Position numbers and translations under genes: made by a program
DNA from: Embiotoca jacksoni
Lineage: Eukaryota; Chordata; Actinopteri; Embiotocidae
Length of the DNA: 64,000 bases
Assembly (NCBI GenBank): GCA_022577435.1
Contig: JAKOON010000013.1
Location: 4,437,001 to 4,501,000, forward strand
Direction of reading: 5' to 3'
The notes under the pieces: model-generated
What the model was told of the DNA's origin: nothing
Databases searched by the model: none
What the model saw: the letters and a program-made list of their open reading frames with translations, nothing else
Shown: positions 24,020 to 36,812 of the stretch, piece after piece
How positions within the stretch are numbered: position 1 is the first letter of the stretch
How the letters are laid out: each line of letters begins with the position of its first letter

Positions 24020-25060
24020 AAGTTTCATTAACTTTCAATGGAACCATCAGCAGAACAGTTTTTTAGCCTTACCCATTGAGTTTCTGTAGATAATTTAAGC
24101 TTTATTAAGCAACATGTAACTTAGGATAAGTCCGATAAAATTCACGGATTTACCCTCACAAAATTTCCATTATCTTTCAGTGGAAAACATGTCCAACAAA
24201 TTTTCAATGGAAAGCTATATCCATAAGCTTGCCTTAGAATTTTCACTTTGTAGAAATTTAAATGGCACAAATTGTACTTTTAAATACTACGAAGTCATGG
24301 CCCCATTCACTTTTATTACTTATATGATTTTGAATTTAACTGAATATTTGTCACATTTTGTTTCAAAATGTCCAATCAACTTTCATTTTAAACACTGACT
24401 GTCAATGGAAGAACATTTACTGTCAACAGAGTAACTTTCCCACTGAATCCCATGTACTTTATTTCCAAATGCTTGTCAAATTAACTTTCTAAAGAGAAGC
24501 ATCTGTGTGATTAAAATCTGACTTGTTTTAGTTCAATTTCCATTTACCTTCAGTGGAGCGTTGTACAATTGATCTTCAATGGAACAAATACTATGAGGTT
24601 TCAGTGAAATTACTACTTGATGAAAATGTCAATACAACATTTATTACATTTTGTTTCAAGATAAGTGTTGTTCTATGAATTTTCAGTGGATTTCTCATAC
24701 TAATGTTTAATGGTACAACTATTGCATTCAATTTGATTAAACGGTTAAACATTCAACCTGTTGGAACAGCAATGGAACAGCATTCATTTTTAAGTATTTT
24801 GTTAAAATTTTTTCATCCCTTTATCTTTCAGAGTAACATTGGCTGGATTAACTTTAAATGGACCATCTGTCTGACTTATTTTTGTTAATTATAGCACCAT
24901 TGGCGTTCAGTGAAATCACAGAATCATAAATATTCTATTGCCCCGTTCACCATGAATAGAACAATAGTTGTATAGTTGTTTAGTTGGGAAAATAAATGAA
25001 CTTCTGTTAAATTAAAATGAGACAGTTGTCCCATTCATTTTCAATGTGGCAATCATGATC
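24020..25060. repeat. Degenerate A+T-rich repeated tract with recurring TTTCAATGGA motif
   Basis: Within about 1 kb the phrase TTTCA(A/G)TGGA or a close variant recurs about ten times on the plus strand, for example ACTTTCAATGGAACCATC, TCTTTCAGTGGAAAAC, TTTTCAATGGAAAGC, CTTCAGTGGAGC and TCTTCAATGGAAC. Spacing is irregular, roughly 40-150 bp. It looks like an old, eroded minisatellite or repeat expansion. If the vip transcript ends at the AATAAA near 25258, the tract lies in the vip 3' UTR. No protein coding was recognised. Confidence 0.55.
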
Positions 25061-28000
25061 TGAGTGCGGACCGAGTTGTTTCAGAGAATCCATACGTGGT
25101 CTTTTGATGAGAAAAAGGAGATTCATGGGGAAGAGGAACACATTTTGAATGGACAGATGCATATAATCACTTTATACTATTTAACATGTAGAGCAAATAA
25201 GTTATAACTGTGGATAGACCTGCCTTTAGCTCATATAGTGATGTACACCACTCACCAAATAAAAGATGTTGGTTTATTTTTCAAAGCTGAGTCGTTTTGT
25301 CTGGCTGATTGTTTGATGATTAAAGAGATCTGTAATCAGTGTCTTTTGCAAATATAAGATCCAAAGTTTTAGGACACATTCGTTTTATCAGTTTGGCTTT
25401 TTTTAAGGTAAAATCTTTGCTATTTAAGCTGCGGCTATTCTCTGTTTTGACAGTTTTACTTGTAAAATCTATAGTATTGCGTGTTTTCAACAACATGTCA
25501 CAGGTTTTTAGGTAAGAAGTAGCATAAAGACCAAGATGAGACCGAAATCTTGACACATTAAAATCTTTAAATGTTCAGCAACCTTTCAAAAGGAAAATGC
25601 CTATATTTTATGTATATATAAGTATTGTTTTTGACTATTTTTTTAAATTCAGCTGGTATAATTGGTGTAAAACAAGGTCAACTAATCAGACTTTCTTAAT
25701 GAAAAAGGATATAGTGCACATGACAACATGTCGACATACATGAGTACAAAACAGCAAGTGGCCTTTACATTTTCCCCGTCAGTGTCAGCTGATTGACATA
25801 AAGGCTCGGTGACACTGACACGAAAACCCTGAAACCAAACTGAGTGCATTTCTTTTGCCTCAAAAATCTCCTGTATTTACAGAGGCATGTTTTAGTTTTC
25901 CCTGGGAGCATTGTCTGAGGAACCTGTCAGGAAGTATTTTGAAACATAAATTTAAAAAAATGGCTGTATTCATTTTTCCTCACTTCCTCTAAAATAGTCT
26001 GTAAGAGGAGATGCATAACAGTAAGGTTATGGCCGGATTAACCTCCTGGAAGGCCTCAGGGTTGAAATTTGCCCCAACTGATCTTTGCAATGGTCAGTTT
26101 CAGTTTAATTATTCCCCCAGGTACCCACAGAGCAACCAGCTTTCACCGTTTTCTGTGGGGTGTTGACATTTGAATAGGTTCATTTGGTCTTCAATATTTC
26201 CTGATATTTACACACTTAAAATGGTTGGTTGCAGCCTCACCGTATTTTTGGATTACTACCTTGCCTCAGAGGTTTTCTTTGTATTCATTACTTGAAACAC
26301 AGAAAAGCTATTTGATAAAACAAAGTGCAGTCACTATAAAATAAAATAAAGATCCTAAAACTATATTTTGTCCTTCATCAGGTCACAAGAAGGAGGATGG
26401 AGAACCTGGCAAACCTAATATTCTCCTTGAGTGGTGCCAATTTCCCCCCAAAATAAAATGAATTATGTAGATAAAATATTATCAAGAACCCAGGTTGCCA
26501 ACTTTGCCTGCCTGGTTGCTCCTCAAGCCTCGAGTAAGACAAAATGAGCTTCAGCACCATGGACAGCGTCACTTGGGCATTACCTCAGTTTGCTGGTACA
26601 AAGATGAAAAGGAGAGTCAGCAGATTTGTTTCTCACTGTATATGTCTCAAACTATTTCTCTGTGTATTTCTTTAGGTTGTCATTTCCACTGGTTACACAG
26701 TTTTTCTCACTCCAAAAGATTAAGAGCTGAGAAACACATGGTATGTCACTCTCTAAAAGAAATGTGGCATAAGGCAACTGACCAAAATAGTCTTTAAGCT
26801 ACTACCTTTCTCCAAAGTGCAGCTTTGTTTAACAACACGGATCAACAGTTTACTGACATAATCAAACTGCAGCCTCAGAATGAATGTAATATTACACCTT
26901 TACTTCCTATTCAGCCAGACTTCACAGTTTTAGTGAAAGTAGGTTGCAGTCGATAATGGACTGCAGGCCAGTTTGTGTCATGTCTCAAGGTGTAAAAGTG
27001 GCCGTGCTTTCACTCATGTTTTCATGCTTCAAACCATTAGCAGACTTCTCACTCATGCAACTGTGACTTTCCACAGCTCTGCTCATTAATGGCCCCTACT
27101 GCAGGACGAAAAGTTTACCAGAGACAGGATGTAGGAAGTTCAAGAATAAAGTTCTCTCTTCAACAACTTTCTGACTACAAAGCTGATGATTTCACATTTT
27201 TGGACCCCACATTCTTAATAGCAAAGTTAAGGTCATCGTCTGTGACATTCCTGTTCTGCAGAAAAGAAAGTTTGCCCTGTAAATTATTTTTTTGGATGTG
27301 ATACACTTCATGGTTTTTGTCACAAAGTTCTTGTTTTGTGGGCTACAAATTTTCCAAAGATGGAGTACTTCGGCAATTTGGACATCATGCCATCTACAGA
27401 AAATAGCATCAATTTAGACTTGCATATGTAAATTGTTGTTGCCATCTACTGGCAAGGAAAGTAACAGCCTCTGCAACACCTTTACATCTCACATAGGTAA
27501 TGCTATTTTTTATGATCATTAGCATTTTTTGTGTCCTCAAGCAAGTCCCAAAATAAATTGGAGAACGGGTTTCCTCCAAAAGACTAAATTCTCGTGTTTA
27601 ATAAAAATGCAGTTGCTTAATCCCCGTTGTGACTCATTTTGTTTACAAGTGTCAAAATGGCAGCAGATATTTGACTCATAAATGTCATAAGCAATGTTCT
27701 GCAGGGCCGGAAACACGTATGATGATTTTATAATCAGAAGCCAAAGTGTAAATGGCAGACTCGAAGCTGGAGTACAGTTTTTGAAAAAGGAAAATAAAGA
27801 TAGATAGGATTTGAAAATACAGGTCAGTACACACTTCAAATGCACATGCAAGCATGCGCATGCCTTTCAGGTCGGTGGGGTGGACTCCGCCCTTGACCCT
27901 CCGTTGCTCTCTCCATGACTTTTGTGCAGGCACACAATGTCCGCAGTCGCCTCTTTTGGTGGAAACTGGGGACCAACAGTGTGCTTACAACACAATGGTT

Positions 28001-28149
28001 GCAAAAGGAGTATTTAGTAAGTAGTAGAAGATTTTTTTCTTTTGCGAAAATAAAATTTACTTTTACATGTTTTAATCACATCAAATAGCCTGCACATTAA
28101 TAGCGTGTGGTTATGTTTTTGTACATGTCTATGTGTCTGTGTGTGTGTT

Positions 28150-28229
<80 letters not shown>

Positions 28230-28427
28230 CATATGTCCACTCTTCAGGACATTTGTGATTACTGCCTGCTTTGTGGATAGGCTTCACTCATTAACTATCA
28301 TCACTGCGTATCTTAATGGACCAAACAGAGTAAAAATAGACAGAGAGAAAGGGCGGCAGCCTTTTAACACCGAGCACTGTGTGTGTGAGTGTGAGTGTGA
28401 GTGTGTGAGTGTGAGTGTGAGTGTGAG

Positions 28428-28481
<54 letters not shown>

Positions 28482-28505
28482 TGTGAGTGTGAGTGTGAGT
28501 GTGAC
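28150..28505. repeat. Paired TG-rich microsatellites, compound
   Basis: A pure TG run at about 28155-28223, then about 150 bp of unique sequence, then a compound GTGTGA/GTGAGT/TG array at 28377-28505. His-Thr and Cys-Val open frames here are repeat artefacts. Confidence 0.95.
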
Positions 28506-30316
28506 TGTGTTCGCTTAAACTGAGCTCTTCCTTCCACGCTGAAAAACTCAAGTACCTCTGCTGAAGATTGACATGCATCTTCAAACTCACAAATCAAGTC
28601 ACTCATAAGATCTTATTTTCATGTCTTTCTGCATCAATTATCACTCATAACAAAACAATATGTTGCAAAGCTGTACCCGAATCAGTTTGTGACAAATCAC
28701 ACAGAAATAAGTCTTTATTGGTTTAAGCTCCATCTAGTAGCTGTTGTAGAGCTTTCGAGATGGAGTTTGCCCCGTTGCGACTGATTCGTTGTTCAACTTT
28801 ACTTTGTTTTCTCATCACTTCATGAAACGCTCATCCGTGTTTGCTGAAAAGTTGAAGTTCAGGTGTGACTCTTGACCTTGGAATCAACTATTGGTAGAAC
28901 AATCTCACCACAGGGTTAATTTTTTTAACAATAAAATAGAATAATTAAATTAAAACTAACTAAACAATAGTGCAAAGTTTTTTGTTTTTTGTTTATACTT
29001 AAACAACCAAGAAAAACAGACAACAGACAACATTTTATTGTTGTGTGATGAAATGATGAAAGGTTTGGGGTTTTTAAATGAATAATTAAAACTGAAATCC
29101 AATATCTGAGCTACACTAAGCTAATTGTTTACTGTGTATATGTGGGAAAAAAAATTCCCTCTGGCATGAATGAAGAGGGAGCAAAAGGAGAGCGGAAAAT
29201 GTCCAGAAATATAAAAGGGTATAAACACTTGAGGCACCACAAACTACAAGCCTGCTCACAGCCCAGCAGTGAACTTAACATGATTGTTGTGCCCTATTCT
29301 TGATTCACGTCCTGCTTCATTCTCGTTTTACTGGAGGTGCTGGAGTGACAGCTTCATTTCGGGGCTTTTACAGTTCAACTTTGGTGACATACGGCCAATT
29401 GACTTGCTGAAGTCACTGCACATCAAGATCATCAACCTGACAAAACACACAGCTCACACGTTCCGGATGTTGCCTTGTCATACAACAACCCCCGCTTTCT
29501 CTGTCCTCGGGCTGAAATGAGCTATTTATGTGGGGGAAAAAAAGAAAAGCAGAAAAGGAGTGAACTTCAATGGAGGCGCAGATAAAACGCCACAAATAGA
29601 AAATCTGCCATCAGGAGGCTTCAGCTCCAAACCTGCATGTTGTGTTCAAGTCACTGCGATGCCTGGAAAACACCTGTTTATTAACACACAGATGTGACAG
29701 CTGGGCTCTAATGACTTTTACAATTAGCAGCGGGCCTGATTGGGTGGAGGATGTGTCACGGTGCAGGAGCCGATCAATAAATCTGCCAGATAAATGATCC
29801 TGAGACGCCGAGGGAACGAAAGGCCACAGCGCAGATTAATCAGCGGCAGCCGCAACCGCAGCTCCATCAGCAGCTCGGACGTTTCACAAAATGGGCCATT
29901 TAGTTCCATCATCGTGACATCACGGCTCTCCTCTCTCTTATAGCAACACATCTGTGGCTCGACGGCACTTTGTTTCTGCAACATGACAACGGACACGCTC
30001 ACTGAAAACACACACAAGTTTCAACACAATCGTTGCTCCCCACCATTCCTACTCATCGGATGCGACTTCCCAAACATCTGTGTCAAGTCTCTCAAGTTTT
30101 ACGTCCGTGGTGAAATCGCAAATGCGCCCGGACCAGTGGTCACAAAAACATGTGCAACTCAGGTGCCGATGTTGATCGAGTGATGTGACGTTGTAACTGT
30201 GCTCTTTTCATGCACAACAGGAACAGTCTCAGAAATGTTTTATTGCCCCTATACAAGTTATTTAACTATGCAGCATTGTCTCAAAGCTCAAAATACTTCA
30301 CTCATATTTTTGTTTT

Positions 30317-30392
30317 TTTTTCTCTGTACTATATACAGTATACCGAATTTCCCCACTGTGGGATTAATAAAGTCAAATCTAATCTAATCTAT
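30317..30392 (+). mobile_element. 3' tail of a fish non-LTR retrotransposon or dependent SINE
   Basis: AATTTCCCCACTGTGGGATT is followed by AATAAAG and a short repeated tail (TCTAATCTAATCT). This is the hallmark 3' end of an abundant teleost LINE family with a simple-repeat tail. Only the tail is present (a 5'-truncated copy). The family is not named. Confidence 0.65.
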
Positions 30393-32153
30393 ATATATAT
30401 ATAAATATTTACTAGTGTATAATAATACATATGCTGTATAAGTCAGTTCTTGTTAAAACTGATCGGTTCCCAGACAAACAGCCCCGGCCAAGAAATAGTC
30501 CAGCACATAACATCCTGTAAAACCACAATATATCGGGGTTTACTCTTCAGTTTTTACATAAATCAAGCAAATAACACACATGTAACACATTAGTGTTGAA
30601 GTTATGGAGATCATGACCAAGACCAGAGAGTATCCCGATAGTTTTGCATCCAATTACGACTGTTGATTTCCACTGAATCCCAAACCGACATGCTGAGAGC
30701 TTTTAGCGCCCTCTGTGGGACCAACACGTCTTAACACCTAAAAGACACCACCAGCTACCTTCGTCATCACGGTTAACAGTAATAAATGTTAACGTGTGAA
30801 ACGGTCGCATTTTAATTTGAATTATAGGCAACAAAACCGCTTGGTTGGATTTAGGAAAATATTTTTTTGTCACGTTGTAATCAAAATTAAAACAAGATAT
30901 GCCCACCAGATCCTTTTGGGAATCGTTTCAATATTTGATATCTGATAATTAGAAGGTATATAATGATGTTGTATTTGAAAATATAATGCAGCATTAAAAA
31001 AAAAGAAAAGGAAATGACGTATGATAGCCTGATTATTATGGCTAAAGAAAATGCATTCGCAGATGTAGACTCACTAATATCAGACCAAGAATGAGTTACA
31101 AAATTTGAAGAAAACATTTACATGTATAAAAATCAAACAAGCCTTGAATAGTTATAAAAAAAATTTAAAAAAAAAAATCCATATAGCCTATTGATCTCTG
31201 ATTAAACCTCTTGTACCGAGAATGCAAGAAATATTTTGAACACCTGAAACTGAAAGAAAATAAGCTGGAAATGAAAGTACAAATCCTAACCGGTGTCATT
31301 TAAAGAGCCAGTGTACAGCATTTTGTATTTTGTGGCGAGCTCTAAAAAGACATCACAACATTGTGCAAACAACTACAAAACCTGCTGCCGTTCGAGTGCT
31401 TTCTGAGAACCAGCAGAGTTTTCCACGTCACAGGACATCCCATTGAACAGAAATCATTAGGTGGATGAAAGCTGACTGACGTTTATATGCGTCACCACAG
31501 TAAAACACACAGCAGGAGATGGACGAGAGACAAATAGGTTATCCTGTAAATGTCAGAGGTAAACATCTCATGTCAGCCATGCTATTTGCAGCTTCTTAAC
31601 TCTTCTACAACATGTGATGGACGATTACAGCAGACTTCTGTTTTTTTAAAGGGAAACTGCAGATAGCTATTTTTTTTTTTTTATCCTGGGAGGAGTTTTT
31701 TTAAAGGTATTTTTCTAGAGCTCCCGGTCCGATTAGACGTTATCCTGCCAAAGCTAATAATGACCTGACAGTTTTTAGGGGCATATTAAAACTCTAAATT
31801 CACAAAGAACACAATCTAACACGTGTTTTACAGCCAGTAAGTATGACCATTATTCTTAATCAGTGTAACATTACCACCTACAGCTTATAAAAATATTTCA
31901 AAAAGAAGGGGCAAGCAGGAATGACCAGGGTCCAAGCAAATTGCAAGAAGTAGAAGCCAAGAAACACATAAAAGTAAACCACATGCACACGTTATATCAT
32001 TGTTGACAATTTGAACTTGTCCACTAGTGGATTTGAACAACAGAGCTTCAGGTCTCCAGAGAAGGTGACTTCCAGACTGCATCATCAGGGAGACGTGTGT
32101 GCATTAAATCACAAATAATTCTGATTATGTCAGTTGTATTGTGATGAAGTTGA

Positions 32154-32203
32154 CGGCATGGTGGTGCAGTGGTTAGCGCTGCCGCCTCACAGCAAGAAGG
32201 TTT
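32154..32203 (+). mobile_element. SINE-like head fragment with tRNA box-A-like sequence
   Basis: CGGCATGGTGGTGCAGTGG and TTAGCGCTGCCGCCTCACAG match the start of a very common teleost short repeat whose beginning resembles a tRNA box A. The rest of the element is absent or unrecognisable, so this is a fragment. Confidence 0.55.
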
Positions 32204-33955
32204 AGGGAATCAAGGATCAGAGATTTGATTGGAAAAGGTGGATCACGCTTGAGTGCACGTGCACGTGCAATTTCAAACTGCTGTCCGCTCAGCTACAGAA
32301 AGAATTCCCTGTTTTGTTTCGACACTTCCCTCCCTGCCTGCAGGGGCTCGACTGGCCTCTGGCTGCAGGGCTGCTGCTAGATTGAATCAGGGAGGATCAT
32401 TCTGGTTGAAGTGGTGGTACATGCGCAGACCTCCATCACGGCTCCACTTGTCCTGGTTTGGTTGACTTGTTTTCCTGCATTCAACAGAAACATACACATT
32501 CCTCACTCATCCACACATTTCACTCACCACTGATGCAGTTCACCTCCACACCTCACGCTTTTGGTTTATTTCAAATAAAATACTTCAACCTGACTGGTCT
32601 TTTTTTTGTCACAAGCACTGAGCTGTTTTGTGACACTATTAATATTTGAGATCTGTTCAATAGAGAGAATACAAATAGAAACATGTTTATTTATTTATCA
32701 ATATTGAATGTGAAATTTTCCCTGCTGTCACTGTGATTTGACCTATTTTTCATTACTGGTTGTCACAGTCCGTGACTTACAAACCTTACTTTTAGCTCTT
32801 TTATTAAACGTGAACAAGAGATGTGTGAACCTGAGCACTGACAGACTCCAGATGAGTAAATTAATCTGGAGATGAGGAGCTGGAGAGGAAACAATGCTGC
32901 CCTCTGGTGGAATGAATTCACATAGATGATTTCTGATGATCTTAGATTTCCTATGCTTGCAAAGGAAAAGAAGCACAGCTTTAGCCTGAACTTTCCAGAA
33001 GTTCAAGGAGAAACCTTTAAATCTGTACTTCCATATCAGTTTTAAATGTGATACCTGGTGTTATAGTTGTCATGTTAGAAGCTGGGAGGTGGTGAGCATG
33101 TGAAACACAAAGGAGGTCCGTGTTTAAAATCACACAGAATCTAAACTAGACCAATTTTGGGGTTTATTTTAAGCTTATGTTCAATATATTCTATAAGTCC
33201 TTGAGTGCAAACACAATGCACCTGCCCGAATGTTACAGATAAAGCAAAGCAGTGTGTTGCCAATTTTCTAAAAAAAAAAAAAAGAAGCTTTTTCTCTTTG
33301 ACCGGCTGTCAGGTCTAAAGCAGTTATTCAATGAATAACCAAAATGTGTAGCCTGCATATGAACATTTACAGTAATTCAAATAGACAATGATAAATTACT
33401 AAAGATGTGTCACTGCTTATGGTCAAATTGAACTTCTTTTCATGTGACAAGTGAGTCAACTGAAACTATTTCCTGTCAAACTGAGCCCTGTGATAAATGT
33501 CGCATTAAAAATCAAAAAAACGCAAACACACGAGTTAGTTTTATGAGAAGTCTATTTACAGGAAATATAAATGCAGTACATTTGAACATTTAAAGAAATC
33601 CTCTCGATAAACATTTATTTAAAAAGAACATATACAAACTATTTTAAAAGTGACAATAAAATATGTTTACATCCATTTCATTCTTAAAAAAATAATAAAA
33701 GTGTACAATTTCAAAGAGATTCAGTCATTTTTTTTGGCATCAGATGTTTTGTTGCTTACAGAAGTTTCAGCCAGATGACATCCGAGTCAGCTGACTCGGA
33801 GTTAAGCATGTAACACTGTTTTTGCAAAAGTGCATATATTAAAGTCTTTTCCAGGCTGAGCTTGTGTAAAAACTGACCGAGATTTGGAAGGAGCTTCTGG
33901 AAATGCTGACACTGCAGATAAAACAATCAGTAACTAAAACCCCACTGATCCTCCG

Positions 33956-34785
33956 TCACAGGCGCCGGATGCTCCCCCTGCTGCGAGCGCTCCTCGGTAT
34001 GACGGGGGTCGCCTTGGAGGTGGGGAAGTGAGATCTGGGCTGCACCGTCCGGCAGGGCGTGGAGTTGTGGAAAGACTCCTGACAGAGGGTGCAGAAGTCA
34101 AAGAGGCAATCGAGGCGAGTGCATCGGGCCCTCTGACTCTCGGCTGAATGGGTCGCTGGAGAACCGCAGCGTTTGCATGAACGCAAAGACTCGTGCTGCT
34201 TCAGACTGCTGGCGGCCTGGAAGAACAAAACACACACATTTGTTAAAACTAAAGAATAAAATGCACACAAATGCATTTTCCACAGTTGAAATCGACAAAC
34301 TCCAGCTCTTTTTACCTGCACGTAGTCCTTGAAGCGCGTGCGTTGCGAGTTGGGCGTGGAGCCCTTCTGAGAAGAAGCTTTCCTGTTGCTCCTGCAGCTT
34401 GGGGTGGACGAGGAAGAGGAGGATGAAGATGGCGTTTTTGTGGAGGCCAGGGTCTGCATGCAGGAGAGCACCATCCTGGACGTAGCCACATCTCTTGTCA
34501 GACCACAACCCCTCTGTCTCAGAGAGCTTCTTGACTCCTACAATAAAAGAATAAAAAGGAAACTTATTAGAATTTGAAACAAAAGAAGCAGCAAAGAATA
34601 TGTTCCAGACAGACATTTAGCATTTTGAAACTTAAAAGCTGTGATAGATTCGTATATTCTCTTGAAATGTCTGCTTTCAGGTATCACATATTAGACATGT
34701 AAAAAGAAGTATATTTATATTGTAGGTTCTGCTCCTTACTACAATCTAAATCATTTGATGACCAAAATGTCATATTCTAAGTACA

Positions 34786-34867
<82 letters not shown>

Positions 34868-36812
34868 TGAGTCTCCTCACCTTGAGTGCTCGCTCAGCTC
34901 GCTGACACCTTTTCAGAGCGGCTGTATCCTCACAGATGATCTTCTTCCACGTCCTGCTCACTTTCTTACAGCTGTGAAGTGAGAAACATGAACATACGAT
35001 GAAGACAGGAAGAAAAAAAAAAAACCCAGCAACTTTGAAGATATAGCCAAAATCCTGATAATCATTTAAGTTGAATTTCCCTATAACGTTTTATTTCCAT
35101 TCATAGTAGGTCTTAATCCAAAGAACATACACAAAAACCACCTGCCATTACAACAGATATGATAGTAAAGAATAAACAATAGCAGGTACTCCTTATGTAA
35201 CCTAATATTAATGCTCATGTTCTCAGATAGAAATAAGTTCTGTTCACAGTTGTTGCTACTAAAATCAACCCGTCATCCGAGATTTGCCGTTTACCTGATG
35301 AGGTCCATGTCTCCCAGCAGTGCCAGGACGTTGGTCAGGATGTGTCTCATGTTCCTGGACAGGAGAGATGTAAAGATGTCGATGTACTCCAGGCCCATAT
35401 GACCTCCGATCACCCGATCCAAAAGATGATTGTCTGCTACCTTCGAGACGATGCTCCAATCATACCTAAAAACAGGAAAACAATTGTATTTCACCAATTT
35501 ACTAAACATTTTATGTCACGCAAGTCTGAATTGGACCCAAAGTGTGACCCAGTGAAACAAGCACCCCAAATTCCTTTCATGTACACGTTTGCCAGTGTCA
35601 AAATCTGGTAGGATTTGTGGAGTCTCTGCGAGGGCGATAGTGGAAGTTCTCCGTCTTCAAATGTGATATAGATTCACTGAATGGAACAGAAATACATTCC
35701 AAACAACAAAGTCCCATTTCTGTAACAACTTAGTTTTGGTAATTGATCCCACAGGAAGAGATTACATCACATTGCATCACATTTCATTTAGCTGACGCTT
35801 TTATCCAGAGCGACTTACAATAAGTACATTTCTTAGTTAAGAGATCATTTGAAGAAAGGGTCTTCGTTTCACACTACAAAAAAAAAAAGTAATCTTACCT
35901 CTTATTCTTCCGATAGCTTTTAGCAAGTTCTTTACACACGGCCCGCTGGAACTTCAGTATGGGCAGGTTGGGGTCGCCGTCTTGGTCGGAGGGGGTAGAT
36001 GATTGCGAGTATTCCGCTGTTGTCCTCCTGGGACGATCCACAGGGGTGGAAACTGCCAGCAGAGACACCGGACAACGAAGGTTGGTCCTCCTTTGACATT
36101 TGGAGGGAGAATTATCAGGCGATGCGGTCTTTTCTTGACGTGTAGAGGCAGCAGAAGGCGGAATTGCTGTGGATTTCCCCTGGATGTGGTCTTCCTCTTC
36201 TTCTCCATGCTGATACTCAATCTGACTGTTCTGCAGAGACAGATAGCCACTGTCCTCAAAGCCTTCGTGCAGAGTCCCGTCCTCCTCCTTGCTGCTGTTG
36301 TTTTCCTTGTTGTGGACTGCACTGGTGTCGTTCTTGACAGAGAACAACGCTGTGGTGACTTCTGCAGGGGGACACTGAGGTTTGATGGGAGTGGGGTTTT
36401 TCACTGGGGAAGTTTTGACGTGAAGCATCTTGGCCTCTGCGGCAGCAGAGCTTTTCTCCATATTGCTGGCCCTGGCGGTCTCAATACGAGGGCATTTCAT
36501 GATATATCTCTTGCAGCGAAACATAAGCACTGCGCAGTGTGTAGATTTCTGCGTAAAGGAGACAGACGAGGAGTTATATTAGGTTTGAATATACACTGAA
36601 CGATGGCTGCCGAGCAGCATGGCTGCTCTCCCGCAGGCTAACGCAGCTACATCAAACTTCATAGTAAACGTGTAAGTTGCCTGACGTGAAATAAAACACA
36701 CAACACACGACTACGTCGCTTTTCGACCGTTAACACAAACCTTGAACGTACTTGGAAACTCCTCCGTCAAACATTTTGCGAAACAAAACTGCCTAATTTT
36801 GGCGCGACTCAT
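33956..36812 (-). CDS. fbxo5: F-box only protein 5 / EMI1, APC/C inhibitor (6 coding exons, complete)
   Basis: EMI1 inhibits APC/C in S and G2 as a pseudosubstrate and by blocking ubiquitin chain growth; its destruction through SCF-betaTrCP lets mitosis proceed. Exons in order: 36812-36741, 36548-35899, 35465-35295, 34971-34881, 34537-34316, 34216-33956; 488 aa (human 447). Start MSRAKIRQF uses an ATG in a 24-codon exon that splices in phase; human also starts MSR. Visible motifs: KEN box in HNKENN (105-107); betaTrCP degron DSGYLS (123-128); F-box region about 250-315 (GLEYIDIFTSLLSRNMRHIL..., SRTWKKII); a D-box-like RMVL (349-352); zinc-binding region with C416, C419, C434, C439, C444, C447, H452 and C457; and the C-terminal IRRL tail that docks on APC/C. 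The DSG degron and RRL tail distinguish it well enough, and linkage to vip and mtrf1l favours FBXO5 over the paralogue FBXO43. An ATG at 36500 (MKCPRI) could start a shorter form. Confidence 0.95.
34787..34864. repeat. (GT)n microsatellite in fbxo5 intron 4, next to a donor
   Basis: A pure GT run of about 76 bp. In the fbxo5 transcript it is (CA)n starting about 16 nt after the donor of exon 34881-34971. Confidence 0.97.
35755..35850. mobile_element. Short dispersed fish repeat fragment in fbxo5 intron 2
   Basis: CATTTAGCTGACGCTTTTAT followed by CCAGAGCGACTTACAATAAG is a phrase found in very many teleost repeats (SINE/LINE-associated). It is preceded by imperfect ACATCACATTGCATCACATT repeats. 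It lies in the intron between the exons at 35899-36548 and 35295-35465. Confidence 0.55.

Larger units (their letters stand above)
23671..33955. other. Region between vip and fbxo5 stop codons: UTRs plus gene-free DNA
   Basis: vip and fbxo5 are convergent. The first 0.2-1.6 kb is vip 3' UTR of uncertain length, and the last roughly 0.35 kb is fbxo5 3' UTR (an AATAAA on the minus strand at 33614-33619 is a plausible end). Between them I see TG arrays at 28150-28226 and 28377-28505, a LINE-type tail at 30317-30392, a SINE-like head at 32154-32203, and a less A+T-rich non-repetitive stretch at about 29690-29940 that may be a conserved noncoding element. MYCT1, the human neighbour on this side of VIP, was looked for and not found. 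Confidence 0.7.

Noticed and set aside
28014..28606. Several open frames of His-Thr or Cys-Val repeats
   Set aside because: They are translations of CA/TG microsatellites.
23671..33955. MYCT1, expected beside VIP from human gene order
   Set aside because: No frame encodes its transmembrane segment or Ser-rich tail, so it is probably elsewhere or lost.
36003..36599. 198-aa plus-strand open frame
   Set aside because: It is antisense to the large fbxo5 coding exon (35899-36548), which has clear conserved motifs on the minus strand.
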